Shown: in pieces, positions 21,487-33,550 of the stretch
Position numbering within the stretch: the stretch's first letter is position 1
Layout: every line of letters begins with the position of its first letter
From: Eremomyces bilateralis CBS 781.70
Lineage: Eukaryota; Ascomycota; Dothideomycetes; Eremomycetales; Eremomycetaceae
Assembly: GCF_010015585.1 (NCBI RefSeq)
Contig: NW_022985071.1
Coordinates: 1,461,391-1,525,390, forward strand
DNA: 64,000 nucleotides
Direction: 5' to 3'
Notes under the pieces: model-generated
What the model was told of the DNA's origin: nothing
Seen by the model: only the letters and a program-made list of their open reading frames with translations
The model's database searches: none
Translations under genes and position numbers: made by a program

Positions 21487-24400
21487 ATGGCGGATGAGAT
21501 TCAGATCGACAAGAATGTCTTCCATAACCGCCTTTCATCCTTCCTATCACACTGGAAGGCCGACAAACGCGGTGGCGATAGCTCCTTTGGTGGTGTTGGC
21601 TCCGTGGTCATCTGCGTCGGGAAGGCGAGTGACGGAGCTTACACGAAAGGTGCAGCTTTTCAGGTAGGTCGCGATGGAAATCCGGAATGATGAGCTTGAT
21701 GCGATTTGCGCATCTGACAAGGCCGCGTGCTGACACTTTTCAGCTCTGGCTATTAGGCTACGAATTCCCGGCGACGCTCTTCGTGCTCACACAGGATGCG
21801 CTTCACATTGTGACCACGAAGAAGAAAGGTCCGAACATCCTACGGCACCGATGATACAGTACTGACTGCCTTCAAGCTTCCTACCTCGAACCCCTCAAAG
21901 AGGAAGGCAAAACGCCCATCGAAATCCACATCCGCGGAAAAGACGCAGAAGAGAATGCGAAGCAGTTCGAAGCATGCCTGAACGTCGTCAAGAAGGCCGG
22001 GGTAAGATGACCAATGTCGGTGATAACAGCATGGACTAAATTCTCGAATAGAAGAAGGTCGGGCTCTTCACGAAAGAGACTGCGAATGGCCCGTTCGCCG
22101 AAGCATGGAAGGGAGCCTTCGAAAAAGCGACGTCAGATTTGGAGCAGGTTGATATGTCCGCTGCTATTTCTACGGCGGCACTCTCAATCAAGGATGAGAA
22201 GGAGCTGGTAGGCGCTGTCGTGGCTCATGAACGTGCATTTGCTGACTGAACCAAGAGGAATGTCCGTGACGCCTCGCGTGCATCGACTCATATGATCAAG
22301 TTCCTATCCGACGAGATAGTCGAAATCATCGACGAAGAGAAGAAAATCACCCACAAGAATCTGGCGGACAAAATCCGGGACAAGTTGGACGATAATGCGT
22401 TCTTCAAGAAGATCAAGGTCTCAAACAACTTCGATCCGATACACCTCGATTGGGCCCTGACTCCCGTCGTGCAAAGCGGTGGTCAATACGATCTCAAGTT
22501 CGCGAGCGAGAGTGACGAGAGCAACCTCAGATCGGGCGTGATCCTCGCTTCGTTAGGCTTGCGCTACCAGACGTACGCTTGTTCAGTTTCAAGGACGTAC
22601 ATGATCGACCCAAACAAGAGCCAAGAATCTGCTTACAAGCTATTGTTGCAAGTCCACGACACAGTCGTCAAGTCGATCCGAGATGGCGTCGTGGCAAAGG
22701 ACGTGTACAACAAGGCGATCGGCGTGATCAAAGCTAAGAAGCCCGAGCTCGAGAAGAACTTTGTTAAAAGCATTGGCAGCGCCATTGGTATCGAGTTACG
22801 GGACACAACGCTCGTTTTGAATGGAAAGAACAATCGCACCTTGAGGGATGGTATGACACTGGCGATCACCGTGGGGTTTGCAGATTTGACGAATCCCGAT
22901 CCGAAGACCAAGAGAGACGGGACATACTCACTGGTCATTACCGACACTGTGCGTGTCGCTGCAACCGAAGCTGCGGTTTTCAGCAAGGACGCGGCTCTTG
23001 ACCTCGACAGCGTCGCATTCTACTTTAATGACGAGGAGGAGCCAACACCCAAGAAGAAAACACAGAAAGATTCCCGTGTCGGAGCTGTCGCAAAGAGCAA
23101 CATTACCTCCACTCGCCTGCGAAACGAACGCCAAACCAACCAGAACGAAGAGAAAGAGGCGCAGCGACGCGAACATCAGAAGGAGCTGCACGAGAAGAAA
23201 CAGCGAGAAGGTCTGCAGCTTTACGCTGAGGTAACCGGAAGCTTGAACGGGACGGTGGAGAAGAAGTTCAAACGGTTCGAGTCCTACAAGCGCGATAATC
23301 AGTTCCCGACTCGCGTGCGAGACCTGCAGATCGTGGTGGACCACAAGGCTTCTACCATTGTTCTCCCCATCATGGGCCGACCGGTTCCATTTCACATCAA
23401 CACTGTCAAAAATGCTTCGACTGCTCAAGAAGGGGATGCATCGACGCTTCGGATCAACCTGGTCTCGCCTGGTCAGGGCGTTGGTCGTAAAGATGACCAA
23501 CCCTTCGAAGATCCCTCCGCACATTTCGTCCGCAGCTTCACTTTCCGATCCACGGACCGCGACAGGATGGAACAGCTCGCGAGCGAGATCACGGACCTCA
23601 AGAAAGCGAGCAACCGGCGGGCGCAGGAAAAGAAGCAGATGGAAGACGTCGTGGAGCAGGACAAATTGGTCACGGCGAAAGATCGACGCCCACCCAAACT
23701 CGATCATCTTTTTATTCGGCCCACACTGGACGGTAAACGTGTTGCCGGCCACGTCGAGATCCACCAGAACGGTATCCGATATGTCCATGGTCTCAACCAG
23801 ACCCATGTCGATATCCTGTTCTCCAACATCCGCCATCTATTCTTCCAACCGTGCGCGCACGAACTCATCGTCATCATCCATCTTCACCTCGTCAATCCCA
23901 TCATGATCGGCAAGAAAAAGGCCAAAGACCTCCAATTCTACCGCGAGGCGACCGAAATGCAGTTCGACGAGACCGGTAATCGACGACGAAAGCACCGCTA
24001 TGGCGACGAGGAGGAGTTCGAGCAGGAGCAGGAGGAACGACGACGACGTGCGGAGCTGGACAAGGAGTTCAAGGCTTTCACGAAGAAGATCGAAGATGCG
24101 GCTTCCAAAATGGTGGATATGAGCGCCGATGTCCCGATCCGCGATCTTGGATTCAACGGTGTGCATAGTCGTAGCTCCGTGCTAATGCAGCCGACCACGG
24201 ACTGCCTGGTGCAGTTGACCGAACCGCCATTCTTCGTTGTGACGCTCTCGGACATCGAGCTCGTCCATCTCGAACGTGTTCAGGTATGTTTTCATTTCCC
24301 ATAGCATAGACCATTCTTATCGCTAACCGCAAATAGTTCGGTCTGAAAAATTTCGACATGGTTGTCGTCTTCCACGACTACAACCGTCCCGTCGCCCACA

Positions 24401-24828
24401 TCAATACCATCCCCGTCGAGTCCCTCGACATCGTCAAAGACTGGCTCGACTCCTGCGAGATCCCCTTCACTGAGGGCCCGCTCAACCTCAACTGGAGCAC
24501 GATCATGAAGACGGTGGTCTCGAACCCGCATCAATTCTTCGTCGATGGTGGCTGGTCATTCCTCGCGGCTGAATCCGACGACGAGGACGGGGACGACGAG
24601 GACGAGGAGAGCGATTTCGAGATGGACGCGGACGAGTTCAACGAGGCAGAGAGCAGCGAGGAGGACTCGGAGGAGGTGGACGAGTATGCGAGCGACGATG
24701 AGGGGAGCGCGGAGGATGATGAGGATGATGATGGGGAGGATTGGGATGAGATGGAAAGGAAGGCGAAGCAGAAGGATCGGGAGGCAGGGTCGGAGGACGA
24801 GGACAAGTCACGGAAGCGGAAGCGTTAA
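21487..24828 (+). CDS. SPT16: FACT complex subunit Spt16
   Basis: Large subunit of the FACT histone chaperone, acting on nucleosomes during transcription and replication. Six exons: 21487-21663, 21744-21828, 21877-22001, 22052-22207, 22256-24283 and 24337-24828, giving 1020 aa. All five introns are 48-80 nt with consistent phases. The N-terminal pita-bread (aminopeptidase-like, catalytically inactive) domain starts [20 protein letters not shown] and includes [14 protein letters not shown]. The middle SPT16 domain follows, with a Lys/Glu-rich coiled linker around 270-320. A pleckstrin-type domain has [20 protein letters not shown]. The acidic tail ([20 protein letters not shown]) ends in the basic KSRKRKR, a likely nuclear signal. 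Confidence 0.96.
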
Positions 24829-25208
24829 GCGGGTAGTATCCTCCCTGCTGTACCGATCTTTCTTTCGGCTCAAAGGCGGTGTGGCCTGGTCTCTGGTATG
24901 GGGTAGACTGGATCGGCCGGTGTGCCGTCAGTCATGGCTCCATGGGTACAAGGTCTTCTTTTAGGGGGGAATGATTCGCTTGTATACTATAGGGCAAGGT
25001 GCTCGGATTCAAAAGCATCGAAGGATCCGTTCACAATGATCGGTAAGGAAACCAAAATCGATTAGTTCAATGGCTTGCCGGAATCACAGCAGCACTTGCT
25101 TTTTGTTCAATTAAAGGTTGCTTGCACTAACACCCTCTTAAGGTGGCAAAGAGCTATCCAACTAGCAACCATCCCATCTGAACGTAAATATCACACAACT
25201 TGTCCAGA
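24829..25208. other. Convergent 3' flanks of SPT16 and IPI3
   Basis: No gene seen. The two genes converge here, so the stretch should contain both polyadenylation regions. Confidence 0.45.
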
Positions 25209-27026
25209 TCAACCCCCCATCTCCTCATCCGCAGCCCTTCGAGCAGACCTGGTTCTAACGCCACCACTGCTCTTCTCTCCACCATCTATCTTAAACTCTA
25301 CCTCACTATCTCCCTCCCCACTCTCCTCATCCTCTATCTCCTCCGCCCCTCCATTCCCATCCTCCCCCATCTCCTCATCCTCGCTATCATACCGCATCGC
25401 ACTCATCATCTTCAAATTCACGCGCTGCACCCGCTGCAACGACCGCACCTGCTTCCGTAGCAGCTCGTTCTGCGCCTGCAGATCCAACTCCTTCGGCTTC
25501 TCCTCTCCCAGCGCCACGAACTCCTCCGCGGGCGCAATGCCGTTCGTCGCGCCCTGCGTCGCCACATGCGTCAGCCCGTCAGCCGACCATTCCGCCAGCT
25601 CGGCGATGCCGTCGGCGAGGAGGTCGGAGGGGAACACAGTGCATGCGAGGAGGGTGCGGAAATCCGCCGTGGCGGTGGAGGCGGTGGCGGTCTGCAGCGT
25701 CGCCGGCTCGCGGAGGATCTGCGCACGGAACTCGTAGTTCAGCGGGATGCCACCGTTGCGGGCGAGGCGGGCGGGGTCTTCGTTGACGGCGCCGGTGAGG
25801 TCGGGGCGGGGTTTGACGATGGTGTGGGGCTTGAGGAGGGTGCCGGTGCCAGCGTGAGGGGGGGAGGGGCCGGGGATGCCGTGGATGGGAAGGAGGTGGA
25901 GGTTGGTGACGGGGCCGGGGAGGGTGGTGAGGGGGGTGGAGGAGCGGGTGGAAATGTCCCAGATGAGGATGGCGCCGGAGTCGTGGCCGGAGAGGAGTTT
26001 CGTGGAGTCCCAGGAGAGGAGGAGGGAGAGGGCGGGGCCGGGGGAGGGGTCGGGTGGTTTCCAGAGCGAAGATAGCGAGGGGGATAGGACGGTGGATGTA
26101 GACTCGATACTTGAGGTATGAAGGGGGTTGATCGGATTTCGTAGGGTTTTCTCGGCTTTCGCGGGTTCTAGAGAGGTAATTGACGAGGTGGTATCCGCTG
26201 TGTAGAAGTCGACCAACTGAATGGATCCATCGTCATACGACGTGTAGAACCCTCGATCCACGACGTCTAGCTCAATCGCCTTGGGGACGGATGGCAGCAG
26301 ATATGTCCGTAAGGCGTCGCCAGTGCGAAAGTCCCAGATCACGGCAGTCTTGTCCTCCGACGCAGATATTGCGATACACGACTCTGTCCGTGTATGACCA
26401 ATTTTCAGAGCGGTGATCGCGCTCTGATGATTACTCAGGGTATGTAGAGGCGTATCGCGTTCCGATTGTGCGGACTGAGAGAACGAGAGAAGCAATGGTA
26501 TACTCCAGACGTGAATATTCGAGTCGACGGAGCCGGACAGGAGGAAGTTGGAGCTCGGGTCCACTGCGAGGACGGATACTGCTTGGAGGTGACATTCGGG
26601 AACGGAGACCATGCGGCCAGTTAAAGTCTTTCTCGAGGTCAGTATATGTGCTAGATCATAGTATAGGGTTCATCATACCTCCCACAGCAGCAGACTCCCC
26701 GCCGCTGTCCCTAAGGCTAGCACCGTATCGTCGCAAATCAATTCCACGCAGGTGATCTTCTCCGGGAAAGGAACCGTGTTTTCATGATTCCCCCTCTCCC
26801 GACTATAGACATGGATGACCGCTTTATCCGACTGCGCGGCGAATATGTGAGTCTCGCTCACTGCAAGGCAGTGCGCTGAGGTTGTGCTCTTTTTGAAGAC
26901 CGCGCGTGGCGCCGCCACGGGTTGGAGCTCATGTTGGAAAATCCCAGCGTCCTTGGTGCCGGTGCTGGACGACTTGGGCGGTATCGCGGGCTTCCGTATG
27001 GACGCGATGAACTTTTCGGTAAGCAT
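25209..27026 (-). CDS. IPI3: Pre-rRNA-processing WD-repeat protein Ipi3
   Basis: Member of the Rix1-Ipi1-Ipi3 complex, which acts with Rea1 in 60S pre-ribosome maturation and ITS2 processing; WDR18 is the human homologue. Exons are 27026-26679 and 26627-25209 (588 aa). The 51-nt intron has donor GTATGA, branch ACTGAC and acceptor AAAG, phase 0. WD repeats are visible (VLAVDPSSNFLLSGSVDSNI then HVWSI; ISASEDKTAVIWDFRTGDAL; LLSGHDSGAILIWDIS). A coiled segment near the end (LDLQAQNELLRKQVRSLQRV, then NLKMMSAMR) matches the Ipi3 C-terminus, followed by an acidic tail. The start MLTEKFIASIRKP fits the family. Confidence 0.92.
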
Positions 27027-28905
27027 TGGGAATTATAGGTGATATACACGACAAATTCCGGTCCTCAAACAGCATGCGATCCAAAGCGAAATGTTTAAAC
27101 TTTTCCAACCCGCCATCGCAAATGCGTCTGCAAACTTAAAAGTGGGGCGATTTGGGTTGACGATGCTTGGCGGATAACTCTATTTTGACCTTCGAATGTC
27201 GAACATGAACGAACAACACATCATGAAGTTCAGATGGTTCGAAATCTGCGTGATGGACCTAGCCCTTTGCTAGATTAGGTTACATAATACAACGAAATAT
27301 GAGTTGAATCCCTAACTAAAGAGAGAATGCTGCCGGTCTGGGATTCGTGACAGGCCGCAAGCCTCGTCTCTGCCATACCGGAATGGCTCCTACGACCTAC
27401 ATACATGTATGACCCAGGATTGGTTATCTGTGGCAACCTGTCAATGGTGAACAATATTCAAGAGTTAGCAATCTCTCCGGGCAGAGTCTTACATTAGGTG
27501 CGTGTATCGAGTCATTGACTCGTCAACCCTTTTCATTCACGCCATCAAATTCGAAGTCCTTCAAAGTCTAGTCAAACTCCTGAGTCCGCGGTAAAATCAT
27601 CTTCAGTCCTAATTCCCGTACCTCTACTATTCACTCTTCATCTTACGACCATGAACTTCGTCGATAATCTGGAAATATTGAACCGCCTTCAATGTTCGCC
27701 CAGTAGCAAAATCGGCTGCACGACAAACCACTGGGACCATTGCAAGCAGCGTTGGCCTCGTGGAAATTGAACCAAAGTATGTCTAATCGCCCTTTTTTTA
27801 ATGCCTGCGGCACCATGTACCCCAATCCCTCGGTACGGAAACGTCAGCTGCGATAATACTGTGCCTGAAGCATGATATCACTCTCATCATGTGTGAAAAA
27901 CCAATGCCAAACTTTAGTGGCATCTTGGGTGGCTATTGCGTTAGCTGCACGAAGGGAGAAAAGACACCCCTATGCATGAAAGCATTTCGACAACGTATTT
28001 GTGGCTATGCTTCTTCATTCACGTCTCGAACGTCCCGTCGGGAGGAATCCCGTGAAGGTCGAGGTTGGTGCGGGAAGGTTGAGATTGGTGCCGCGACTTG
28101 GTTGAAAACAAGTATTTCAACATCTGCGAAAGTGCCTGTGATAAATGCTCGATTCGGGAACATGGAAGTCATCTTACTTTTACTGATGTGTCGAGCTATG
28201 AATATTCTGCCTGTTACATCTTGGAGGAATTTACGGCGATATGCGCCAACCAGCGTTTTTGGCCATTGTTCCTTTATCGGCGCTGATTCCTCATAATCTC
28301 AGCCTTTCATACACTTCTGGCAATTTACCTAGATACCCATTGCTCATCATGTGCTAAGGCAGTATTCAAATCTTAAGATATTCGAGGTTCAATCACACCG
28401 AATGCTTTTGCGAATTCTAGTCAATTCGGTGACAGGATAGCTCTTTCCTGGAAAATTGGAGTTAACAACTCTTGTCTAGTTCAAGTCATTCATTTAAAAT
28501 ATTAACAAGATTGTCATAAATTTTGTGCAGGCCCCCCATGGACCACAGCTGCTTCATATTTGTGGTTTCCTGTTTACCCTCTATTTCCTTCAGCATAATG
28601 CTACACCGTCACATGCATAGATGTAGTCTGAGATTTGGTGGATCTTTCTTCAGAAACTATGTTGCTGAACTTTAACCACTGGTGTTGTCGCCAAAACTCA
28701 CGGAAGTCGCTGGTCTGACATATACAGGAAGTCGTCAATCATATGGATACAGTACTTCACCAGAGGATAGAGGAGCCGAGTCACCACCTCTATACTAATT
28801 AACGACGTCCCAGAAACAGCAATATTTTCAGATTCATACGCTTTACGCCTACCACATTTCACTCTTGCATGACTCCAAGTCCAGTATTTCCGAATAGTCA
28901 AAAAC
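27027..28905. other. AT-rich gene-poor stretch
   Basis: No gene is supported. Plus ORFs at 27889-28296 and 28098-28286 contain Cys residues but no recognisable domain. The next 4.6 kb to 31.9 kb is also poor in known genes, suggesting a lineage-specific or repeat-influenced block. Confidence 0.4.
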
Positions 28906-29937
28906 ATGCATCCCAGTCGCATTGACATCATGAACTACACTGTTGGTTTCTGTTCCCTTCATTGCAGCCACCGTCTACCGAACACGGATTCAAGAAACGA
29001 TATACCTGTCCAACTACAGGTATACCCAGATGTTACCCCTGAGAATACTCCAGAGTTTTGCACACGGTTATATAACCATTTCGCTTGCAAACACTTGAGA
29101 CTTGCCGGCATCTACAAATGTGGGAGAGGATCCGGCGACCCGCAACACCGATGTATCGAGCCAATATGTGCCATCGGTGCCTGTCTGGAGGTGACTGTCT
29201 GCAGAGACTGTCTACCTCCCCCTGGTTTAGTTGCTATCCCGAGATCGGATTCCTGCAATTTGCTCTCTTATTGCGCGAAAGAATCCCCGAGATTGAGTAC
29301 ATGCGTCCGTCCAATGAACCACCTTCTGAAGCCCTTCCAATCGAACAAGGGTGTATCATTCCGGCCTAGCCAATCTGGAGTCCCGCCCATGCCCTCAACT
29401 CTAACTACCACTCCTCAGCCAACGACATGGCAATGGACCACATCCGAAACATATTGCGGATCCCCGGCATCAATTGAGTGGCAGTCAGCAACAGTACCCC
29501 TCTCGAACGCTGTGAAGGGCAGCCACACTCCACCCAGCGAACACGAAAGGTCGATGACGCAGATGGACCAGATGCAGCGTCTACTCGACGAGGAATTAAT
29601 ACCGTACGCAAGACAGGTGCAAGAAATCCAACCTGCACCGACTTCACCCCCTTCGACCGAACATTCGAATAGGGGTAGACGGAATGCGTCCTCACGTGCC
29701 CCGGCTCGTAGATCCCGTGGCAGAGCATCAGCCAGCCTTAAAATTTTCTCGAACGCTCAGGCTGCAACGCGGCCCCCTTCTTCAATCCTCTCCCCAAGTG
29801 CTTCTTGCAAGAGGCGGACTCGTATTTCGACTGGCAACGCGGCTATGCCTCAGGCTCCCGAACGACCCTCACGTACTCAACCATCCCGTATATCCAAATC
29901 GGGAGCGATTGTCAAGCTGTCTTCTAGCAGGAAATAG
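28906..29937 (+). CDS. Orphan Cys-rich protein with basic, Ser/Pro-rich tail
   Basis: Uninterrupted ORF of 343 aa that I do not recognise. The N-terminal third is Cys-rich (CTRLYNHFACKHLRL, IYKCGRG, then CIEPICAIGACLEV and CRDCLPPP), a spacing that could coordinate zinc. The C-terminal half is low-complexity, rich in Ser, Pro and Arg (SRAPARRSRGRASASLKIF), ending KSGAIVKLSSSRK, so a nuclear or nucleic-acid role is possible. There is no signal peptide from the first Met. It sits in an AT-rich block with no conserved neighbours and could be a lineage-specific gene. Length alone argues for coding; expression data are needed. Confidence 0.5.
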   Translation: MHPSRIDIMNYTVGFCSLHCSHRLPNTDSRNDIPVQLQVYPDVTPENTPEFCTRLYNHFACKHLRLAGIYKCGRGSGDPQHRCIEPICAIGACLEVTVCRDCLPPPGLVAIPRSDSCNLLSYCAKESPRLSTCVRPMNHLLKPFQSNKGVSFRPSQSGVPPMPSTLTTTPQPTTWQWTTSETYCGSPASIEWQSATVPLSNAVKGSHTPPSEHERSMTQMDQMQRLLDEELIPYARQVQEIQPAPTSPPSTEHSNRGRRNASSRAPARRSRGRASASLKIFSNAQAATRPPSSILSPSASCKRRTRISTGNAAMPQAPERPSRTQPSRISKSGAIVKLSSSRK

Positions 29938-30526
29938 GGTATTATGGTGGCTACGGGGGCTGTTTCTCAGCTTCATGGTTGTCTGATGTACCTGCTAGGG
30001 ACTGTCAACCAGATGTTTTATCAGATACAGGTCGGCATACCGGCCCCCTTGATTCCTTCCAGCCCCCTCACTTTTAGTTCACTCTCAAAATCGAGTTGTC
30101 GTAGAGATAGATTATCGCTTTGCTAGGCATCTCTATCATCCGGACAATAGAATCAATTTTATCACTATTAAATTCGTGAGCGAGGCTCGTTCGCTTTAAA
30201 TTATCGATTAAACATTTAAATATCGACTAATGGTGAACATAGTCGTCAGTGGCTTAGGCCATCAGACTCTGACTGTTTCTTTGTTCTATATTGAAGTGGA
30301 AGGTCATTGAACTTGACCAGACCACAGCTGGGTCAATTAAATCGTTGGATCCAAGTCATCAACAAAGCAACTACTACACCTAAGTAGGTATATGTTATTT
30401 TAGCCTTTGTTTCCTAGCTAAACAAGTAAGAAGGCATGCCAATTCTACAACTCCTTGGTCACATTTACAGACACATCTATTACTCTCGCCGGAAATCATT
30501 AAAATCTACCATCTATTGGATTGGAT
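29938..30526. other. AT-rich intergenic
   Basis: No gene or repeat that I can support between the two orphan Cys-rich ORFs. Confidence 0.4.
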
Positions 30527-30841
30527 ATGAGTTCCTCCAAAATTCAGACCCAATCCATTAAGAAAACATCTGAGGCAAAGAAGAACAAGCCCAAATTGAA
30601 GAAATCTCGGGCCACTGGCCAATGCACACTTAACCATGGCCAAAGAGGTTGCGACTGCAAGATCTGCGATGCATGTGGTACGATAGTCGATAGAAGGTCC
30701 GGTTCGCACGAATGGTGCTCGAAATGTCGCGAGCGATATTCTGAATCATCAGCGAGCGATTCAGTTCAGGCAGCCTCTGGTGGTTCATCAAATGGCGGGA
30801 ATCAAGAAAATGTGAATGCCAATGCATCAAGCGCAAAGTGA
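30527..30841 (+). CDS. Orphan small protein with CxxC zinc-ribbon-like motif
   Basis: ATG at 30527 gives 104 aa. The N-terminus is Lys-rich (KKNKPKLKKSRATGQ). The core has CTLNHGQRGCDCKICDACG and, 17 residues later, WCSKC, i.e. several Cys in CxxC spacing plus His, which could form a small zinc-binding fold. The tail is Ser/Asn/Gly-rich. No family recognised and no signal peptide. Together with the ORF at 28906 it makes a pair of Cys-containing orphans in one AT-rich block, but the two show no clear similarity to each other. Confidence 0.45.
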   Translation: MSSSKIQTQSIKKTSEAKKNKPKLKKSRATGQCTLNHGQRGCDCKICDACGTIVDRRSGSHEWCSKCRERYSESSASDSVQAASGGSSNGGNQENVNANASSAK

Positions 30842-31501
30842 GCGCTCATTTTCAGCGCTTTAGACATGGTATCGGAGATCTCAGTCATCGGACTAGTGAC
30901 CTAGATCCTGCATGCATCTTTGGATCCTACCTCATATTTATGGGGGACACATTTTATCAGATACCGTAACTTCGTCTATCACCATTGGTGACTCTTCAGC
31001 GGTTATCGGGTGACATCTGTCCATGTAATTTCTTTTTGTCAATGTTCGATGATTCCGACATCGCATTTAACTCTAGTCGTCCGCCCAATTGACATCTGAG
31101 TGGCTGCTATGACGCGCTTCAGTGCTAGAGCTTCCCGAGTTCTGTAGCCGCGCAAGGGAGGGAGTCAATGGAAGAAAATCATTAACTACAATCCAGCAAT
31201 AGTATAGTGGCTGTGCTGTAGGACTTGGAGAGTCACATAGTATTAACAGTGCCCGTATGTTTTCTATACCTCACTAAATCCTGCGCTTCGAGCACCAGTG
31301 TAGGGTAAACTCCCGTAGATATCCGCCGTTATTTGTTAGGGTATGTATTGGAGTATCAAATCCGCTATCTGTTATTACCCTAACATAGAAGTTTAATAAG
31401 GTCTTTCTGAAAGATCATTCGGACATTCTATTAGTAGAATTATTGCCCAGGGCAAGGAATACAATACATACTAGCTATTCATATTTCATATTATAACAAG
31501 A
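30842..31501. other. AT-rich intergenic with a perfect 10-bp foldback
   Basis: No gene. It contains the inverted repeat at 31334-31385 (listed separately) and ends at the left target-site duplication (31497-31501) of the solo LTR. Confidence 0.45.
31334..31385. repeat. 52-bp foldback with perfect 10-bp inverted ends
   Basis: TGTTAGGGTA (31334-31343) is the exact reverse complement of TACCCTAACA (31376-31385). The termini have the TG...CA form of LTRs but the unit is far too short for an LTR. No flanking duplication is visible (TATTT left, TAGAA right). It may be a deletion relic of a larger element or chance. Confidence 0.5.
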
Positions 31502-31727
31502 TGTTATGGTCCCAGGCCCGCAGCCTGTGCCCTGTGTGGCGAGAGGATTATCAGGAGGTAATTATGTGTTAATAGCTGTGTTAATGAAGTAGAGAAGAGG
31601 TCCACGCGAGAGAGGTTTATCTTTCGCAGAGCGGAGAAAGAGATTTCCTTTTCTTCCCTTCTTCTTTAGTTTAGCTTGGATGGAATCAGTATTTATAGAC
31701 CTTACAGACTAAACCATAACTATTACA
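31502..31727. mobile_element. Solo LTR (226 bp) with 5-bp target-site duplication
   Basis: The element starts TGTTATGGTCCC and ends ATAACTATTACA, i.e. canonical TG...CA LTR termini. It is flanked by perfect direct repeats CAAGA at 31497-31501 and 31728-31732, the 5-bp duplication made by LTR-retrotransposon integrases. A TATA-like ATTTATAGAC lies near 31691, consistent with a U3/R arrangement read left to right. No internal gag-pol or second LTR is present, so this is a solo LTR left by recombination. Style suggests Ty1/copia, but the family is not proven. It lies 169 bp beyond the PCS60 stop codon. Confidence 0.85.
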
Positions 31728-31896
31728 CAAGATGTATACTATATTCGGGGGCCCAGTGGCACTATTGAAGCCAATAATAATGGAAGTTTCTTATTAGTTT
31801 TGATGCTGATACAGTGGTAGAACAAAGGCAATTACCGGTATCCTGGACGTACAAAGACAAGATAGTTCTGCTGCTAAGATAACTTCTTGGATCTCT

Positions 31897-33550
31897 TTAC
31901 AACTTAGATTTCGGACTCTCCGTCTTCAGCATCGCCTGAGCCACCATCCGCCGCTGAACCTTGCCAGTGGCAGTTTTTGGCATGATATCAGTAAAGAAGA
32001 CCTGAATAATGTAAGCATTCGCCTCCAGTCCATGACGGGAGATGCAATCAAACACATACCTTCTTTGGAAGCTTGAACTTGGCGACGCGATCCTTCATCC
32101 AAATCTTCAACTCATCCCCACCGAGCTGATGCCCGTCCTTCAGCACCACAGAAACGCCAACATCTTGCCCATACATCTCATCATCAATCGCGAAGCTGAC
32201 TGCCTCTGCAACGGCAGGGTGCTGCGCAATGACGTTGTCCAACTCGATCGGGGAGATCTTCTCGCCTCCCTTGTTGATCAGCTCCTTGATCCTCCCGGTG
32301 ATAAAAACATAGCCGTCTTTATCCATCTTCCCTTGGTCGCCAGTTCGGAAGTAACCCTGCGAGGTAAAGGAGGATTTATTGGCGGCGTCGTTGTTGATGT
32401 ATCCGGGAGTCACGTTCTCTCCACGAATGCTGATCTCGCCCTCTTTTTCACGCGCAAGCTCATTGCCACTCTCGTCGAGGATTGCAACCTCGACGCCTTG
32501 GCCGATTCCCACGGAACCGGGGATGCGTTTGCCCGGTGGTAGCGGGTTGGAGGTCATTTGGTGAGCGGCTTCCGTCATGGCATATGCTTCAAGGACCGGC
32601 GCGTCGAACGTCTTTTCGAGCTCGTGGAAGACCTTCGGAGACAGAGGAGATGAACACGATCGAATGAAGCGGATGTTGGGCTTCGGGCTCGGAAGAGGAC
32701 TTTTGAGCAGGATTTGATGGATTGTCGGGACCGCGGTATACCAGTTCGCTTTGTACGTGTTGAAGTCATGCCAAAACTCGGAAGCAGAGAATTTCGACGG
32801 CACGACGACCGAGCCTCCTGAGGCAAGCGGCGCGAGAAATGCGGCTAGCAAGCCGTGAACATGGAATAAGGGCATGACAAGGAGGGTCCGGTCAGCCGGA
32901 GAAAGTTGATATGTGTTTTGGATGTTCTCTGTATCATAGCGTTAGACTTCGTCCTGATATTCCTCGGTGATATTCCTCATACTCATTGTTCGGGTTAGAT
33001 TCCGATGCGTCAAAGGCACTGCTTTTGGACGTCCCGTAGTACCGCTCGTATGCAGCACCAAGGCGACATCTTCCCTTCGAGCCTTTTCCAATTGAACACC
33101 CCCTTTCCCTTGCAGCTTTCCGGGCTCTTTAACATCCAGTACTACCTCGCTTCCGTTCCAGTAGCACTCAGCAATTGCGGCCTTGTACTTCCGAGCAGCC
33201 CTTACCGCCGCAGCATCTTCTCCGTATGCACCTTGTGGGACCAACGCCACCGCAGAGCTCAGATCGTCAATGTAGAACTCAAACTCAGACTGCGTGTAGG
33301 CAGGATTGAGCGGTGCGGCAATTGCTCGCTGCCATGACGCTGCAAGGAACGCAACGATGAATGCATAGGAATTCGGAAGGGCGATAGACACAGCGCTGGA
33401 CGGAGCAATTCCAAGGGCAGCCAATTTCCGTTGGAAGGATATGATTTCAGCACATAATTGCTCGTAAGAGACGGACAAAGCTGGATTGCCAGGCACAATG
33501 ACCGCAATCGCGTTCGACTGGGCATTTAATGAGTCAAAGAGTGTAGTCAT
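31897..33550 (-). CDS. PCS60: Peroxisomal AMP-binding acyl/oxalyl-CoA synthetase, Pcs60-like
   Basis: ATP- and CoA-dependent acid ligase of the ANL superfamily; yeast Pcs60 activates oxalate in peroxisomes. Exons are 33550-32983, 32928-32060 and 32001-31897 (513 aa). Introns have donors GTATGA and GTATGT, branch TCTAAC in the first, and acceptors ATACAG and TTCAG. The adenylation P-loop is LVLHTSGTTGRPKAVPLTHR. Further motifs are MPLFHVHGLLA, YAMTEAAHQM, FRTGDQGKMDKDGYVFITGR and, in the last exon, PKTATGKVQRR with the catalytic Lys. The protein ends SKL, a perfect PTS1. I chose the Met at 33550 over 33613 because it starts at the conserved region. Head-to-head with ARO2. Confidence 0.93.

Noticed and set aside
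22928-23836. 302-codon minus-strand ORF
   Set aside because: Antisense shadow of SPT16.
27225-27245. GGTTCGAAATC, B-box-like
   Set aside because: No A-box or cloverleaf upstream.
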